A stretch of DNA of 9,327 bases from Gammaproteobacteria bacterium. Lineage in GTDB: Bacteria > Pseudomonadota > Gammaproteobacteria > SZUA-140. The stretch covers positions 1 through 9,327 of the forward strand of contig JALWQD010000025.1 in assembly GCA_026994735.1 (NCBI GenBank), given 5' to 3'. Made by a program: the position numbers and the translations under genes. Of this stretch, positions 1 to 7,018 are shown one piece after another. Below the pieces are notes generated by a model, which was given only the letters and a program-made list of their open reading frames with translations, did no database searches and was not told the origin of the DNA. Numbering within the stretch: position 1 is the stretch's first letter; every line of letters starts with the position of its first letter.

Positions 1-2
1 GG

Positions 3-914
3 TGCAGTAAATACTGTACCTTTTGTGTTGTCCCCTATACCCGTGGTGAAGAAGTCAGCCGGCCATTTGATGATGTGATTCGAGAGGTTTTCCAGCTGGC
101 CAGGCAAGGTGTGCGCGAGGTGACCTTGCTGGGACAGAATGTTAATGCCTATCGGGGCTTGATGGATGATGGTGACGAAGCTGACCTGGCTCTATTGATC
201 AATTACGTTGCCGCGATCGAGGGTATTGATCGGATCCGCTATACCACATCGCATCCATTGGAATTGTCTGACAGCCTGGTTGAGGCCTATGCCGAGGTGC
301 CGGAGTTGGTGAGTCAATTGCACTTACCTGTGCAGAGTGGTTCGGATCAAATACTCAGTGCCATGAAACGAGGTCATACCGCCGCTGATTATTTGCGCCT
401 GATCGAACGTTTGCGTGCTGCTCGCCCTGACCTCAGCCTGTCGTCGGATTTTATTATCGGTTTTCCTGGCGAGACAGAGGCTGATTTTGAGGCGACGATG
501 GATTTGATTGAGACGGTTCGCTTTGATTTTGCCTACAGTTTTCTTTATAGCGCCAGGCCTGGAACGCCGGCAGCCGATTTTGCCGATGATGTGCCTTTGG
601 CTGTCAAGCAGGCTCGTTTGAAAAGATTACAGGCGCGAGTGCTTGAATTTGGGCGGGAGTTTTCCCGGCAGCTTGTGGGTACAGAACAACGGTTGCTGGT
701 GGAAGGCACATCGCGCAAGTCTGAACAGCAGCTTTCCGGTCGCACTGCCTGCAATCGGGTCGTTAATTTTTCTGCTGCTCACGAGCTGATTGGCCGTTTT
801 GTGACTGTCCGGATAACGGAAGCATTGCCGAATTCACTGCGTGCCGAGATATTGTCCGTTGAAAAACAGAATTTGCATCATATTCCGGTGACCGAGGCTG
901 CCTTATTGCAATGA
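3..914 (+). CDS. miaB: tRNA-2-methylthio-N6-dimethylallyladenosine synthase MiaB (5' end missing)
   Basis: MiaB is a radical-SAM methylthiotransferase that converts i6A37 to ms2i6A37 in tRNAs reading UNN codons. The window opens exactly at the radical-SAM cluster: the first readable residues are CSKYCTFC, the CxxxCxxC motif that binds the SAM-cleaving 4Fe-4S cluster, followed by VVPYTRGEEVSRP, a very typical MiaB stretch. About 303 residues are present. The N-terminal MTTase (UPF0004) domain of about 156 residues, with the auxiliary cluster cysteines, lies off the left edge. Further family landmarks are LLGQNVNAYRG, HLPVQSGSD, SSDFIIGFPGET and SARPGTPAADF. A C-terminal TRAM domain containing LVEGTSRKS and LSGRT binds tRNA. 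The reading frame is open to the edge, so the in-frame GTG at 75 is not the start. The stop overlaps the ybeZ start (ATGA, 911-914), which implies coupling. It is MiaB rather than MtaB or RimO because the motifs match E. coli MiaB nearly throughout. Confidence 0.96.
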   Translation, partial: CSKYCTFCVVPYTRGEEVSRPFDDVIREVFQLARQGVREVTLLGQNVNAYRGLMDDGDEADLALLINYVAAIEGIDRIRYTTSHPLELSDSLVEAYAEVPELVSQLHLPVQSGSDQILSAMKRGHTAADYLRLIERLRAARPDLSLSSDFIIGFPGETEADFEATMDLIETVRFDFAYSFLYSARPGTPAADFADDVPLAVKQARLKRLQARVLEFGREFSRQLVGTEQRLLVEGTSRKSEQQLSGRTACNRVVNFSAAHELIGRFVTVRITEALPNSLRAEILSVEKQNLHHIPVTEAALLQ

Positions 915-1891
915 GCAGACCTCAAATGACGACAAATAGTATTACCCTCACGCCGACAGACAATCATCGTCTGGCCAATCTTTGCGGACAGTTTGATCAG
1001 CACCTGCGGCAGATCGAGAGGGGACTGGGTGTTGAAGTGACGAGCCGGGGCAATTGCTTTCGTATTATTGGCAATGATGTTGCGGTTGATCGTGCCGAAC
1101 GCGTGGTTCGCGTACTTTATGACGAGAGTTCCGAGCAGGCAATTACGCCTGCCAGGGTTCAACTGGTCCTGCAGGCGGAGGGCTGTCGTCAGGAGAGTGA
1201 TGCGGAGGAGGATGCTGGCGGGGTTGCCGCGATTCGAACGCGTCACGCGCCTGTACGGCCACGTGGCAGAAATCAGCAGCAGTATGTTGACAGTATTCGC
1301 AAATGTGATATCAACTTTGGTATAGGTCCTGCGGGGACAGGGAAGACCTATCTGGCAGTTGCTTGTGCAGTGGAGGCGCTGGAACAGTCTGAAGTCCGCC
1401 GTATTTTACTTGTTCGGCCTGCTGTTGAGGCGGGGGAGCGTCTTGGTTTTTTGCCTGGCGATCTGGCCCAGAAAATCGATCCCTATTTACGTCCCTTGTA
1501 CGACGCACTTTATGAAATGCTCGGTTTTGAACGGGTCAGCAAGCTTGTTGAACGCAATGTTATTGAAGTGGCACCGCTAGCCTATATGCGGGGCCGTACT
1601 CTGAATGAAGCCTTTATTATCCTCGATGAGGCGCAAAATACCACCCAGGAACAGATGAAAATGTTTCTGACCCGGATTGGTTTTGGTTCGACTGTGGTTG
1701 TTACCGGTGATATTACCCAAGTTGACCTGCCCCGTGACAAGGCTTCCGGCTTACGTCATGTTGTGCCCATCCTAAAGGATATCAAAGGCATTAGCCTGAC
1801 TTTTTTTCAGGCCAGGGATGTTGTCCGGCACCCCCTGGTTCAACGTATTGTCTCTGCTTATGAAACCAGTGAAGGCCGGCAACATGACTGA
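911..1891 (+). CDS. ybeZ: PhoH-like P-loop NTPase YbeZ
   Basis: This is a 326-residue PhoH-family ATPase, close to the usual 320-360. It is the partner of the YbeY endoribonuclease encoded next and is linked to rRNA maturation and RNA metabolism in the cytoplasm. Residues 1-120 form the N-terminal domain of PhoH-like proteins (GLGVEVTSRGN...RIIGN, about 39-54). The NTPase domain follows, with Walker A GPAGTGKT at 139-146, the family signature RPAVEAGERLGFLPGD at 169-184, Walker B FIILDEAQN at 235-243, and a sensor-like VVVTGDITQVDLP at 262-274. No C-terminal PIN domain is present, so it is the short YbeZ type, not PhoH2. The ATG at 911 was chosen because it overlaps the miaB stop. The nearest Shine-Dalgarno-like GAGG (894-897) is a rather long 13 bases upstream. 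An in-frame ATG at 926 is possible but has no better site. The 3' end overlaps ybeY by 8 bases. Confidence 0.95.
   Translation: MSRPQMTTNSITLTPTDNHRLANLCGQFDQHLRQIERGLGVEVTSRGNCFRIIGNDVAVDRAERVVRVLYDESSEQAITPARVQLVLQAEGCRQESDAEEDAGGVAAIRTRHAPVRPRGRNQQQYVDSIRKCDINFGIGPAGTGKTYLAVACAVEALEQSEVRRILLVRPAVEAGERLGFLPGDLAQKIDPYLRPLYDALYEMLGFERVSKLVERNVIEVAPLAYMRGRTLNEAFIILDEAQNTTQEQMKMFLTRIGFGSTVVVTGDITQVDLPRDKASGLRHVVPILKDIKGISLTFFQARDVVRHPLVQRIVSAYETSEGRQHD
1871..1875 (+). promoter_or_regulatory. Ribosome binding site of ybeY
   Basis: GAAGG sits 8 bases before the ATG at 1884, inside the end of ybeZ. It favours 1884 over the in-frame ATG at 1860, which would add eight residues (MKPVKAGN) and has no such site. 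Confidence 0.55.
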
Positions 1892-2393
1892 ATGTGAACG
1901 CCAGTCACCGTGCATCCAGTTAGAGATCGACCTGCAATTGGCGCTGGATGAAAATGATGACCCGGAGGCTGTGCCGGAGCGGGCACAAATTCAGCAATGG
2001 CTGCAAGCAACCTTGCTTGCTGAGGGGTATACGGCAGGCCAATTAACAGTACGTATCGTTGGTCGGGATGAAATGACATATTTAAACAGTCATTACCGTC
2101 ACTGCTCCGGTGTAACCAATGTCCTTTCTTTTTGTTGCGATTGTGGTCACTTGCTGCAGCCACGGTTGCTGGGTGATATCGTTATCTGTGCATCACAGGT
2201 ACTTGTTGAGGCCGGCGAACAAGCTAAACTCCCTGAGAACCATTGGGCTCATCTGATGATCCACGGTTGTTTGCATCTGCTCGGTTATGATCATCAGCTG
2301 GCAGCTGAGGCCGAGGTTATGGAGGCAGCAGAAGGTAACATACTGGCGGGTTTTTCGATTGCCGATCCCTACCTGCAGGGGCCATTGGCATGA
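1884..2393 (+). CDS. ybeY: Endoribonuclease YbeY (rRNA maturation factor)
   Basis: YbeY is a zinc-dependent single-strand endoribonuclease needed for 16S rRNA 3'-end maturation and, with RNase R, for degrading defective 70S ribosomes. The 169-residue product matches the usual 150-180. The UPF0054 signature HGCLHLLGYDH is at 127-137 and gives the three zinc-binding histidines H127, H131 and H137. The conserved NVLSF (79-83) and LLGDIVI (95-101) are present, and R72 lies where the catalytically important arginine of E. coli YbeY sits. One oddity: the loop right after NVLSF reads CCDCGH (84-89), where the E. coli protein has PFEVPP as I recall it, so it is unusually rich in cysteine. Length and spacing to LLGD are unchanged, so this is substitution and not insertion. 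The start is supported by the Shine-Dalgarno site at 1871 and the 8-base overlap with ybeZ. Confidence 0.96.
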   Translation: MTECERQSPCIQLEIDLQLALDENDDPEAVPERAQIQQWLQATLLAEGYTAGQLTVRIVGRDEMTYLNSHYRHCSGVTNVLSFCCDCGHLLQPRLLGDIVICASQVLVEAGEQAKLPENHWAHLMIHGCLHLLGYDHQLAAEAEVMEAAEGNILAGFSIADPYLQGPLA

Positions 2394-2403
2394 TCGCGTG
2401 TCA

Positions 2404-3276
2404 ATGAGCAGCAACGGACCGATGATACCCAACAGTGATCGTCAGCTATCCTGGCTTGAGCGCCTGGGCCAGGTCTTTAGTGGTCAGCCGGCTGACAGGC
2501 AGGCGTTGATCACGATTTTGCACGAAGCCCAGCAGCGCCATCTGATCGATAGCGATGACCTGGTGATGATCGAAGGTGTGCTTGAAGTCGGCGAAATGCA
2601 GGTGCGGGATATCATGATTCCACGGGCGCAAATGGTTGTTGTTGGCGAGGATGCAGGCCTTGAGGAAATTTTGCCAATTATTACCGAATCGGCGCATTCG
2701 CGCTTTCCTGTCATTGGTGACAGCCGGAACGAAGTTGTTGGTACCCTGCTCGCGAAGGACTTGCTGCCCTATTTTCTGGAAGACGGACGTGAGACTTTCT
2801 CGGTCCGTGATGTGCTGCGTCCGGCGGTCTTTATCCCTGAGAGCAAACGGCTGAACATCCTTCTGAAGGATTTTCGTGCCAGCCGCAATCATATGGCTAT
2901 CGTCGTTGATGAATACGGCGGTGTTGATGGTTTGGTAACCATTGAGGATGTACTCGAACAGATTGTTGGCGAGATCTCTGATGAACATGATGTTGATGAA
3001 GATCTAGGTCTTTTGAAGCACAGCGATGAGCAATATACGGTCAAGGCGCTGATGCCTATCGAGGACTTTAACGAATATTTTTCCGCCCATTTCAGCGATG
3101 ACGATTTTGATACCGTTGGTGGTCTGTTGATGCATGCTTTTGGCCATTTGCCTAAGCGTGGTGAGAGCATCAGTCTGGGGCGCTTTTGTTTCAAGGTTTT
3201 GCATGCCGACAGTCGCCGTTTGCATCTCTTCCAGTTGACGCTGCTCGATAATGAGCAAGTGGTCAGCGAAGGCTGA
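2404..3276 (+). CDS. corC: CorC/YbeX-type CBS-domain protein (HlyC/CorC family)
   Basis: This is a 290-residue cytosolic protein of the CorC/YbeX type (E. coli homologue 292). Historically it is tied to magnesium and cobalt efflux; more recent work on ybeX connects it to ribosome metabolism, which fits the operon. The signature VRDIMIPRAQM is at 67-77. The paired CBS domains span roughly 66-125 and 132-190, including ESAHSRFPVIGD, LLAKDLLPYF, NHMAIVVDEYGG and GLVTIEDVLEQIVGEI. The C-terminal transporter-associated (CorC_HlyC) domain runs from about 208 to 285, with DDDFDTVGGLLMHAFGHLPKRGE and FKVLHADSRRLH. There are no membrane segments, which separates it from the larger DUF21-containing CorB/CorC proteins. 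The ATG at 2404 follows the ybeY stop by 10 bases and gives the right length. A GTG at 2398 and an ATG at 2422 are in frame, and none has a strong Shine-Dalgarno site, so translation is probably coupled to ybeY. Confidence 0.94.
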   Translation: MSSNGPMIPNSDRQLSWLERLGQVFSGQPADRQALITILHEAQQRHLIDSDDLVMIEGVLEVGEMQVRDIMIPRAQMVVVGEDAGLEEILPIITESAHSRFPVIGDSRNEVVGTLLAKDLLPYFLEDGRETFSVRDVLRPAVFIPESKRLNILLKDFRASRNHMAIVVDEYGGVDGLVTIEDVLEQIVGEISDEHDVDEDLGLLKHSDEQYTVKALMPIEDFNEYFSAHFSDDDFDTVGGLLMHAFGHLPKRGESISLGRFCFKVLHADSRRLHLFQLTLLDNEQVVSEG

Positions 3277-3294
3277 CTTGCCTTTGCCTGTTCT

Positions 3295-4824
3295 GTGATG
3301 GTTTCCTTGCCTGATTGGCGTTTCCTGGCGTTGGCGCTGTTTGCCGGATTACTATTCCCCTTTTCTTTTGCTCCCTACGGGCTCTATTTATTGCCGCTGG
3401 TTTGCCTTGCCGTGTTTTTTTATCTTTGCTTGCGGGCAACGAGGCCGCGACGGGCAGCGCTCTATGGTTTTCTGTTTGGTCTGGGGATGTGGAGCAGTGG
3501 CGTCTACTGGGTCTATATCAGCATTCATGTCTATGGCCATGTTGACTTGCTGTTGTCTGTGTTCCTGAGCGCCTTGTTTATTGTCTTCCTGGCCCTTTTT
3601 CCTGCTCTGGCAGCCTGTATCATCAGCTATTGGCGACGATATGCTCACAGCGCGGTCAGTTGTATCCTTATGCTGGCGGCGGTCTGGGTGCTGGTTGAGT
3701 GGTTTCGTGGCTGGTTTATGACCGGCTTTCCCTGGCTGCTGGTGGGTTATAGCCAAATTGAGGCCCCGCCAGCACTCCTTGCTTCGTTAGTTGGTGTTTA
3801 TGGCCTGAGTATGTATTTAGCCCTCGTTGCCGCCTGTTTGTTGAGGTTTTTCCTCACCTGGCGAAAAGGTCGTGGTTGGTTGAGTTTGACGGTCGCTATC
3901 TTGCTTTATTATGGGCCCTTGTTATTGCCAGCACCGTTATGGACAGCACCGGTTGGCAAGGCGATAAAGGTGAGTCTGGTCCAAGGGAATATTCCGCAAG
4001 ACATCAAATGGTTGCCCTCTATGCAGCAACCAACATTGGCATTATATAGTCGTTTGACTGCAGAGCACTGGGCGAGTGATCTGATCATATGGCCGGAGAG
4101 TGCTATCCCGCTTTTTCTCCATGAGGCGATGCCTTTTGTCAAAAATCTATCGACAGCGGCGCGGCGACACGGTACGGATATGTTGATCGGGGTGATTAGT
4201 GAAGATCCGGATAGCGGCCGTTTTTATAATAGTGTTCTCGCTACAGGTAGCCAGCAAGGTCTCTATCACAAACGCCATTTGGTACCCTTCACGGAATACC
4301 TGCCCTGGCGCTCTGTCCTCGGCAGTATTGTTGATATTCTCGATGTGCCAATGTCGAATTTTTCTGCCGGGCCGGATGGGCAACGTCCGCTTGCCGTTGC
4401 TGGTCATCAGGCCGCGATTTCAATTTGTTATGAGGATGCTTTTGGCGAAGAATCGATTAGCGCCTTGCCGCAAGCTGGGTTGCTGGTGAATGTCAGTAAT
4501 GATGCCTGGTTTGGTGGTTCGGTTGCTCCCTGGCAGCATCTGCAAATGGCCCGCATGCGCGCCTTGGAAAGTGAACGGCCCATGCTTCGGGCCACAAATA
4601 CAGGCATTACAGCTGTCATGGATGCCCGTGGCAGGATTGTTGCGCAGGCACCTCAGTTCGAAGCGACGGTGCTCGATGCGGTGATTCAGCCACGCCAGGG
4701 GTCTACGCCGTATATCTTTTGGGGAAATGTGCCGGTAGTTGTGGTGGCACTGCTGCTGCTTGCGCTTATCTTTCTGCGTGCCAAATGCTGCCCCGGCAGT
4801 ATTGAAAACGGTTTTTTACCTTGA
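3295..4824 (+). CDS. lnt: Apolipoprotein N-acyltransferase Lnt
   Basis: Lnt is an inner-membrane enzyme that transfers an acyl chain from phospholipid to the N-terminal cysteine of diacylated apolipoproteins, the last step before Lol export. The 509-residue product (E. coli 512) begins with a multi-spanning hydrophobic half (about 8-215), then a periplasmic nitrilase domain (about 224-470), then one closing membrane segment (about 478-495). The catalytic triad is visible: E268 in IIWPESAIP, K326 in GLYHKRHLVPF and C378 in ISICYEDAFG, each in its standard motif (E267/K335/C387 in E. coli). NVSNDAWFG (399-407) and RATNTGIT (432-439) are also typical. The start is a GTG at 3295 directly followed by an in-frame ATG at 3298. 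Either could be used, changing the product by one residue, and no good Shine-Dalgarno site precedes them. It lies 18 bases after corC, the same order as in E. coli. Confidence 0.96.
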   Translation: MMVSLPDWRFLALALFAGLLFPFSFAPYGLYLLPLVCLAVFFYLCLRATRPRRAALYGFLFGLGMWSSGVYWVYISIHVYGHVDLLLSVFLSALFIVFLALFPALAACIISYWRRYAHSAVSCILMLAAVWVLVEWFRGWFMTGFPWLLVGYSQIEAPPALLASLVGVYGLSMYLALVAACLLRFFLTWRKGRGWLSLTVAILLYYGPLLLPAPLWTAPVGKAIKVSLVQGNIPQDIKWLPSMQQPTLALYSRLTAEHWASDLIIWPESAIPLFLHEAMPFVKNLSTAARRHGTDMLIGVISEDPDSGRFYNSVLATGSQQGLYHKRHLVPFTEYLPWRSVLGSIVDILDVPMSNFSAGPDGQRPLAVAGHQAAISICYEDAFGEESISALPQAGLLVNVSNDAWFGGSVAPWQHLQMARMRALESERPMLRATNTGITAVMDARGRIVAQAPQFEATVLDAVIQPRQGSTPYIFWGNVPVVVVALLLLALIFLRAKCCPGSIENGFLP

Positions 4825-4858
4825 AAGCCGGTGATTGGCACTTCTGCTTGTCTTCAGT
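4825..4858. other. Convergent gap between lnt and cysZ
   Basis: Thirty-four bases separate the stop codons of two converging genes. I looked for a stem with a U-tract on either strand and found none. If the two transcripts are ended here, it is not by an obvious intrinsic terminator. Confidence 0.6.
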
Positions 4859-5590
4859 TCAGGCCTCGGCGAGGCGCTCTCGGCAGACCATGGCTGTAGC
4901 ACCGGCGACCGCGGCCGGTATCATCAGCAGGTTGACCAGCGGCAGCATCGAGAGCACCAGTGTCATGCCGCCGAAGCCAAAAGCCAGACCTTTACGTTGC
5001 TGGAAAATTTGGCGGCTTTGTTTGCTGTTGTAGCCTTTGTGTTCGAAAGCGTAGTCGCTGAATTCCAGAGCCAGTGACCAAGCTGCATAGAGCAACCAGA
5101 GGGGGCTGGCGAGAAGCTGTACGAGCGGTATCAGTGACAGCACTAACAACGGTATGGCCAGACGAACAAAATATATCAGTTTGGTCCATTCATGAGCCAG
5201 TGTTGCCCATAACGAGAGGGTGTTGCTGTCGTTGGCGACCGCTTTGCCCTCAATGTGATTGATGACTGCGGCTGATAGATAGGGACTAAAGGGGATGGCA
5301 ATGAGGCCGGCCAGCAGCAGGCTGATAAAGGCTGCGCCAATGATGACCACAGTGAGCAATATTGGCCACAATATCCAGCTGAGCCAAGCCAGGTTTTCTG
5401 AAAGCACAGAAATTTTCCCGTTTATCCAGTCTGGCAGCCAGAGAATGCCCGCGACTGTGACGGCGAAGAAAATCAGCACATTGATAGCCAGAGGAATCAG
5501 TGCATGAGGTCTGATTGAAGGTTGGTTGATCAGGGACAGGCCTTCGACGAGATAATGTCCCCCTTTAATGAGGTCTTTCAGCGTTTGCAT
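4859..5590 (-). CDS. cysZ: Sulfate transporter CysZ
   Basis: CysZ is an inner-membrane protein that imports sulfate to feed the assimilation pathway to cysteine. The 243-residue product (E. coli 253) has the CysZ/EI24 pattern of four long hydrophobic stretches at about 30-52, 68-98, 140-174 and 203-236, with a polar segment between the second and third (about 110-135). Family-typical stretches are LIKGGHYLVEGLSLI near the N-terminus, AIPFSPYLSA (98-107) and LALEFSDYAFEHKGY (173-187), where E. coli CysZ carries the similar EYFDYPMDNHK region. The ATG at 5590 is the only sensible start in frame, but the Shine-Dalgarno-like GGAAAAA lies too far upstream and is better placed for an out-of-frame ATG at 5598. 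Other sulfate genes are not adjacent. It is the last gene of the minus-strand set and sits 122 bases after the kinase gene, so it may have its own promoter. Confidence 0.92.
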   Translation of the reverse strand: MQTLKDLIKGGHYLVEGLSLINQPSIRPHALIPLAINVLIFFAVTVAGILWLPDWINGKISVLSENLAWLSWILWPILLTVVIIGAAFISLLLAGLIAIPFSPYLSAAVINHIEGKAVANDSNTLSLWATLAHEWTKLIYFVRLAIPLLVLSLIPLVQLLASPLWLLYAAWSLALEFSDYAFEHKGYNSKQSRQIFQQRKGLAFGFGGMTLVLSMLPLVNLLMIPAAVAGATAMVCRERLAEA

Positions 5591-5598
5591 GATTTCAT
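5578..5598 (-). other. Six-codon reading frame overlapping the cysZ start
   Basis: An ATG at 5598 opens MKSCKR followed by TGA, ending 11 bases inside cysZ in another frame. GGAAAAA (5601-5607) places its GGA 6 bases from this ATG, a better distance than to the cysZ ATG (14 bases). It may be a translated leader that delivers ribosomes to cysZ, or just chance. It is too short to judge by composition. Confidence 0.2.
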
Positions 5599-5712
5599 GA
5601 TTTTTCCGGGATCTTGTTTGTGCTCTTGGTTGCCGCTACCCGCATCTGCCAGTTCAGTGATTTGCCCACGTATAGCTACCGCTATTGTCGCTGGCTTTGG
5701 CCCTGCTGTCGA
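5591..5712 (-). other. Spacer between kinase gene and cysZ
   Basis: This 122-base stretch is the largest non-coding gap in the window. It follows the kinase stop and leads into cysZ. It holds a promoter-like hexamer pair at 5684-5712 and a six-codon reading frame that overlaps the cysZ start. I see no transcription terminator, riboswitch fold or conserved protein. The plus-strand reading frames through it have no family-like features. Confidence 0.6.
5684..5712 (-). promoter_or_regulatory. Candidate sigma-70 promoter for cysZ
   Basis: On the minus strand TCGACA (5707-5712, five of six matches to TTGACA) is followed after 17 bases by GACAAT (5684-5689, four of six matches to TATAAT). The spacing is ideal and the pair starts right at the kinase stop codon, placing transcription start about 85-90 bases before cysZ. 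The match is moderate and such pairs also occur by chance. Confidence 0.33.
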
Positions 5713-7002
5713 TTAATTTCCCGCTTGCTGGAATGGTTGACGTGCAAGCAGGGCTGCTCCGAAGGCTGCTTCACTGTGTTTTGCCTGCACGACAGGGATT
5801 GCAAGTATGCGTTGACGGATGGCCTGCCAGCATTTGTTGATTGCGCCGCCGCCATTGCTGATGATGGTTGTCGGTCTGGGGGCTGCCAGTTCATGCAGTC
5901 GGGCATAGCCACGCGCTTCAACACGGGCTAGTCCTTCAAGGAGACCGTGTAAGAAATGACTGTCTGCGGAGGGGCGTGGTGATAGCCGTGGCTGGCGCGC
6001 AGGATCATTCCAGGGGAAACGTTCGCCTGGTGTGCAAAGTGGATAGTAATCAAGGCCACTATCACGTTCAGGGTCGATTTGCAGGCTCAGTCGGGTCAAT
6101 TGCTCTGTTGTGAAATAGCGTCGCAAAATGGCCGCACCACAATTGGAGGCGCCTCCTGTTAGCCAGTAATCGCCAAAACGATGGCTGTAGACGCCAAAAT
6201 GAGGTGCATTGATGGGTTCTGCGCTAAGGATTTTTAAGACCAGTGTTGAACCCAGGGTGGTGACTGCGTCACCAATTTGATGAGCGCCGCTGGCGAGGAA
6301 TCCAGCGACACTGTCAGTGCTGCCAGCAACGATTTTTACAGCCTGTCTGGGGAGGCCAAGCTGGTCAGCGAGCTGGTTGCTGAGTGGAGCGATGGGCGTG
6401 CCGGGACGGATGACGCGGGGGAGGATATGTTGCTGCTTATCGAGCAGCGTGGTCAGCCAGCCAGGCCAGCTTTCGTGGACGGGATCATAACCCAGTTTGA
6501 GGCAGTTATTACTGTCACTGATGCCTGTTAATCCGCATAGCCGACCGTAGATCCAGTCAGCCTGATGCTGGATATGATAATGATGATGACGGGGGAGTTC
6601 ATTGAGCAGGTCGAGAGTTTTGGCCAAAGCAGAGGTGGCTCCGCGTGCAGGACTGTCGTGAGGGGCAAGAGCGGCGATGGTCTGTTGAGCGTGACTACTG
6701 GCCGGGTAGTCGTACATGAGCGCAGGACTGCAGGGGTTGGCATCAGCATCGCAAAGAAGGGTTGTCGCCGAGGTGCCATCAACGGCGATGGCACGGGGCG
6801 TGTACGCACCGAGTTTTGTAAGTAGCCCGGGTAGTAGCTCGGTCATGATTAAATGCCACCAAAGGAGCGCATTCTGACGTCCTTGAGGGACGGGGGTAAA
6901 TGTCTGGCGCTGTTCAGCTACAATTTTACCGGCGTCGTTGATGGCTATTGCCCGGCAACCGCTGGTGCCAATGTCAATACCTATATAGCATTGGGGGGAC
7001 AC
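5713..7002 (-). CDS. FGGY-family sugar kinase, D-ribulose kinase type (SePSK/AtXK-1-like)
   Basis: This ATP-dependent sugar kinase of 429 residues has the FGGY fold of two actin-like domains. The phosphate-binding loop IGIDIGTSG is at 7-15 (D10, T13). AVDGTSATTLLCD is at 73-85, the catalytic base D230 is in AGSTDSVAGFLASGAHQ (226-242), and the adenine-binding NGGGAINKCW is at 383-392. Family-defining stretches such as VTTLGSTLVLKILS, GVYSHRFGDYWLTGGASNCG, QIDPERDSGLDYYPL and GERFP match, from memory, the cyanobacterial SePSK and plant XK-1 proteins, which phosphorylate D-ribulose to ribulose 5-phosphate. They match less well to XylB or AraB, which are also longer (about 480-560). The start is a GTG 14 bases after the queF stop, with AAAGG at 7014-7018 overlapping that stop. 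A histidine-rich run HHHYHIQH (139-146) just before QADW looks peculiar to this copy. Substrate is inferred from family, not from neighbours, none of which handle pentoses. Confidence 0.85.
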   Translation of the reverse strand: MSPQCYIGIDIGTSGCRAIAINDAGKIVAEQRQTFTPVPQGRQNALLWWHLIMTELLPGLLTKLGAYTPRAIAVDGTSATTLLCDADANPCSPALMYDYPASSHAQQTIAALAPHDSPARGATSALAKTLDLLNELPRHHHYHIQHQADWIYGRLCGLTGISDSNNCLKLGYDPVHESWPGWLTTLLDKQQHILPRVIRPGTPIAPLSNQLADQLGLPRQAVKIVAGSTDSVAGFLASGAHQIGDAVTTLGSTLVLKILSAEPINAPHFGVYSHRFGDYWLTGGASNCGAAILRRYFTTEQLTRLSLQIDPERDSGLDYYPLCTPGERFPWNDPARQPRLSPRPSADSHFLHGLLEGLARVEARGYARLHELAAPRPTTIISNGGGAINKCWQAIRQRILAIPVVQAKHSEAAFGAALLARQPFQQAGN

Positions 7003-7013
7003 CGTTGAACAGG

Positions 7014-7018
7014 CCTTT
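7014..7018 (-). promoter_or_regulatory. Ribosome binding site of the kinase gene, overlapping the queF stop
   Basis: On the minus strand the queF stop TAA runs straight into AGG, giving AAAGG 11 bases before the GTG at 7002. The overlap suggests that the kinase is translated by ribosomes finishing queF. The distance is on the long side. Confidence 0.4.

Noticed and set aside
75..914. GTG at 75 as the start of miaB
   Set aside because: The frame is open to the left edge and already encodes the radical-SAM cysteine motif upstream of this codon, so the gene starts outside the window.
878..1246. Minus-strand 122-residue frame opposite miaB/ybeZ
   Set aside because: It is antisense to conserved coding sequence with no motif, start signal or promoter.
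2446..2988. Minus-strand 180-residue reading frame inside corC
   Set aside because: It lies entirely antisense to a well-supported gene and shows no family motif; it is a shadow.
4807..4824. T-rich stretch at the end of lnt as a terminator
   Set aside because: The run of T is inside the coding sequence and has no stable GC-rich stem before it.
4863..4875. Perfect GCCTC-GGC-GAGGC hairpin near the lnt/cysZ convergence
   Set aside because: It lies inside the cysZ C-terminal codons, the stem is only five pairs, and no T-run follows on either strand, so it is not a terminator.
5614..5931. Plus-strand 105-residue Cys/Trp/Arg-rich frame across the kinase end and the spacer
   Set aside because: Most of it is antisense to the conserved C-terminus of the kinase, and it has no ribosome binding site or recognisable domain.
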